Below are positions 44,356 to 44,802 of a stretch of DNA of 44,802 nucleotides, piece by piece. Source of the stretch: Candidatus Poribacteria bacterium (lineage in GTDB: Bacteria; Poribacteria; WGA-4E; PCPOR2b); assembly GCA_028819845.1 (NCBI GenBank), contig JAPPKS010000017.1, positions 139,710 through 184,511 on the forward strand, in the 5' to 3' direction. Numbering within the stretch: the first letter of the stretch is position 1; each line of letters begins with the position of its first letter. The notes under the pieces were generated by a model that saw nothing but the letters and a program-made list of their open reading frames with translations, searched no databases and had not been told where the DNA came from. The position numbers and the translations under genes are program-made.

Positions 44356-44802
44356 CAGTAATGCGAACGCGGAATGTCATGCTTCCCAAGTCGATTTCAA
44401 TGTACAAGTAAACCGCGCACCGCCTAAACACATAGTCTTGACGCCAGTCCTGCTGTATGTTATCATTTGCCATAAAACCTCGCCGCATCTCCGGTTCTCA
44501 AGCGAAGAAACCGCTCAGCCCTCAATGCCGCAACAGGATGAATAAACTCATGTACTCAACGTATGAACGCGATTCGTTTTTGTTAATTTGCCCTTAAAAA
44601 CCTGTTAGAAAATTCATCTATTTACAGCTACACCCACGTAGGCGCGGAATCTTGCCGCGTAATCGTGATGAAAAATCGTATTACAACACCTTATCATTCA
44701 ACTGCATTAGCAACACACACCATAGGCGGGACATCTTATTCCACACTCGTGATGAAAAATCGTATTGCAACACCTTATCGTTCAACTGCAGTAGCCGCAC
44801 AC
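44356..44802. repeat. Intergenic tail with a 56-bp direct repeat
   Basis: No gene is supported. Bases 44663-44718 and 44747-44802 are copies of one 56-base unit (start TCGTGATGAAAAATCGTATT, end CACAC) with a few differences. Between and before them lie degenerate module C sequences (GTAGGCGCGGAATCTTGCCG near 44639, and TAGGCGGGACATCTTATTCC near 44722). The unit reaches the window edge, so more copies may follow. Confidence 0.75.

Noticed and set aside
44663-44802. CRISPR array
   Set aside because: Only two 56-base units, a spacer made of a known dispersed repeat, and no cas gene nearby.
1-44802. tRNA and rRNA genes
   Set aside because: I looked for TΨC-type GTTCGAATCC-like signals and conserved rRNA stretches and saw none; a covariance search would be decisive.

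Overview
The window looks like a chromosomal segment of an uncultured, repeat-rich bacterium. Four phytanoyl-CoA-dioxygenase-like (PhyH) genes plus one more at the left edge, a Gfo/Idh/MocA oxidoreductase, a lone enolase paralogue, a DUF255/thioredoxin protein and heavy loading of intergenic spaces with short palindromic repeats would suit Candidatus Poribacteria or a relative. That assignment is inference; no rRNA is present to test it. Mean coding density is moderate, and almost every intergenic space over 300 bases is filled with short modular repeats.

Layout. 1-3.7 kb: a PhyH gene behind a duplicated upstream region, then a minus-strand operon of three secreted or membrane-anchored proteins of unknown function closed by a clear terminator. 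3.7-7.7 kb: a minus-strand cluster of an Ldh_2-type dehydrogenase and three PhyH oxygenases. 8.6-10.6 kb: a divergent enolase facing a SAM methyltransferase. 10.63-12.23 kb: a complete-looking IS1595-like element with matching 20-bp ends and a short target duplication, a broken transposase and two small passenger genes. 12.7-16.3 kb: a LysM/jelly-roll secreted protein, a frameshifted discoidin-like lipoprotein coupled to a TIM-barrel protein, and truA. 16.7-20.3 kb: htpX followed by a DUF255 protein with a DsbD-like tail. 21.2-26.5 kb: an unknown anchored protein, a VOC-PhyH pair and glnS. 27.6-32.3 kb: an island of small, unrecognised genes (membrane proteins, a zinc-ribbon protein, a duplicated-motif protein and an HTH-barrel-TPR protein). 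33.7-36.5 kb: a secreted unknown and a Gfo/Idh/MocA oxidoreductase. 36.6-42.5 kb: infC (apparent AUU start), rpmI, rplT, a phenylalanine T-box leader, pheS and pheT. 42.5-44.4 kb: cutA, a PAP2-like membrane protein and a FabG-like reductase.

How it works together. The translation block at the right is a classic infC-rpmI-rplT-pheST order, but pheST has its own tRNA-sensing T-box with a UUC specifier and a UGGU acceptor-pairing bulge. The oxygenase, dehydrogenase, VOC and Gfo/Idh genes point to catabolism or tailoring of small organic substrates, but the substrates cannot be read from sequence.

The most unusual signal is the intergenic repeat system: at least seven short families, of which one (called module B here, about 36-37 bases, beginning GATCAA and containing GCGATAGT) sits inside other repeat families and inside copies of itself at the same internal point, up to three deep. 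A 274-bp MITE-like palindrome with perfect 34-bp ends, and a tandem duplication whose copies differ by one repeat module, support recent activity.
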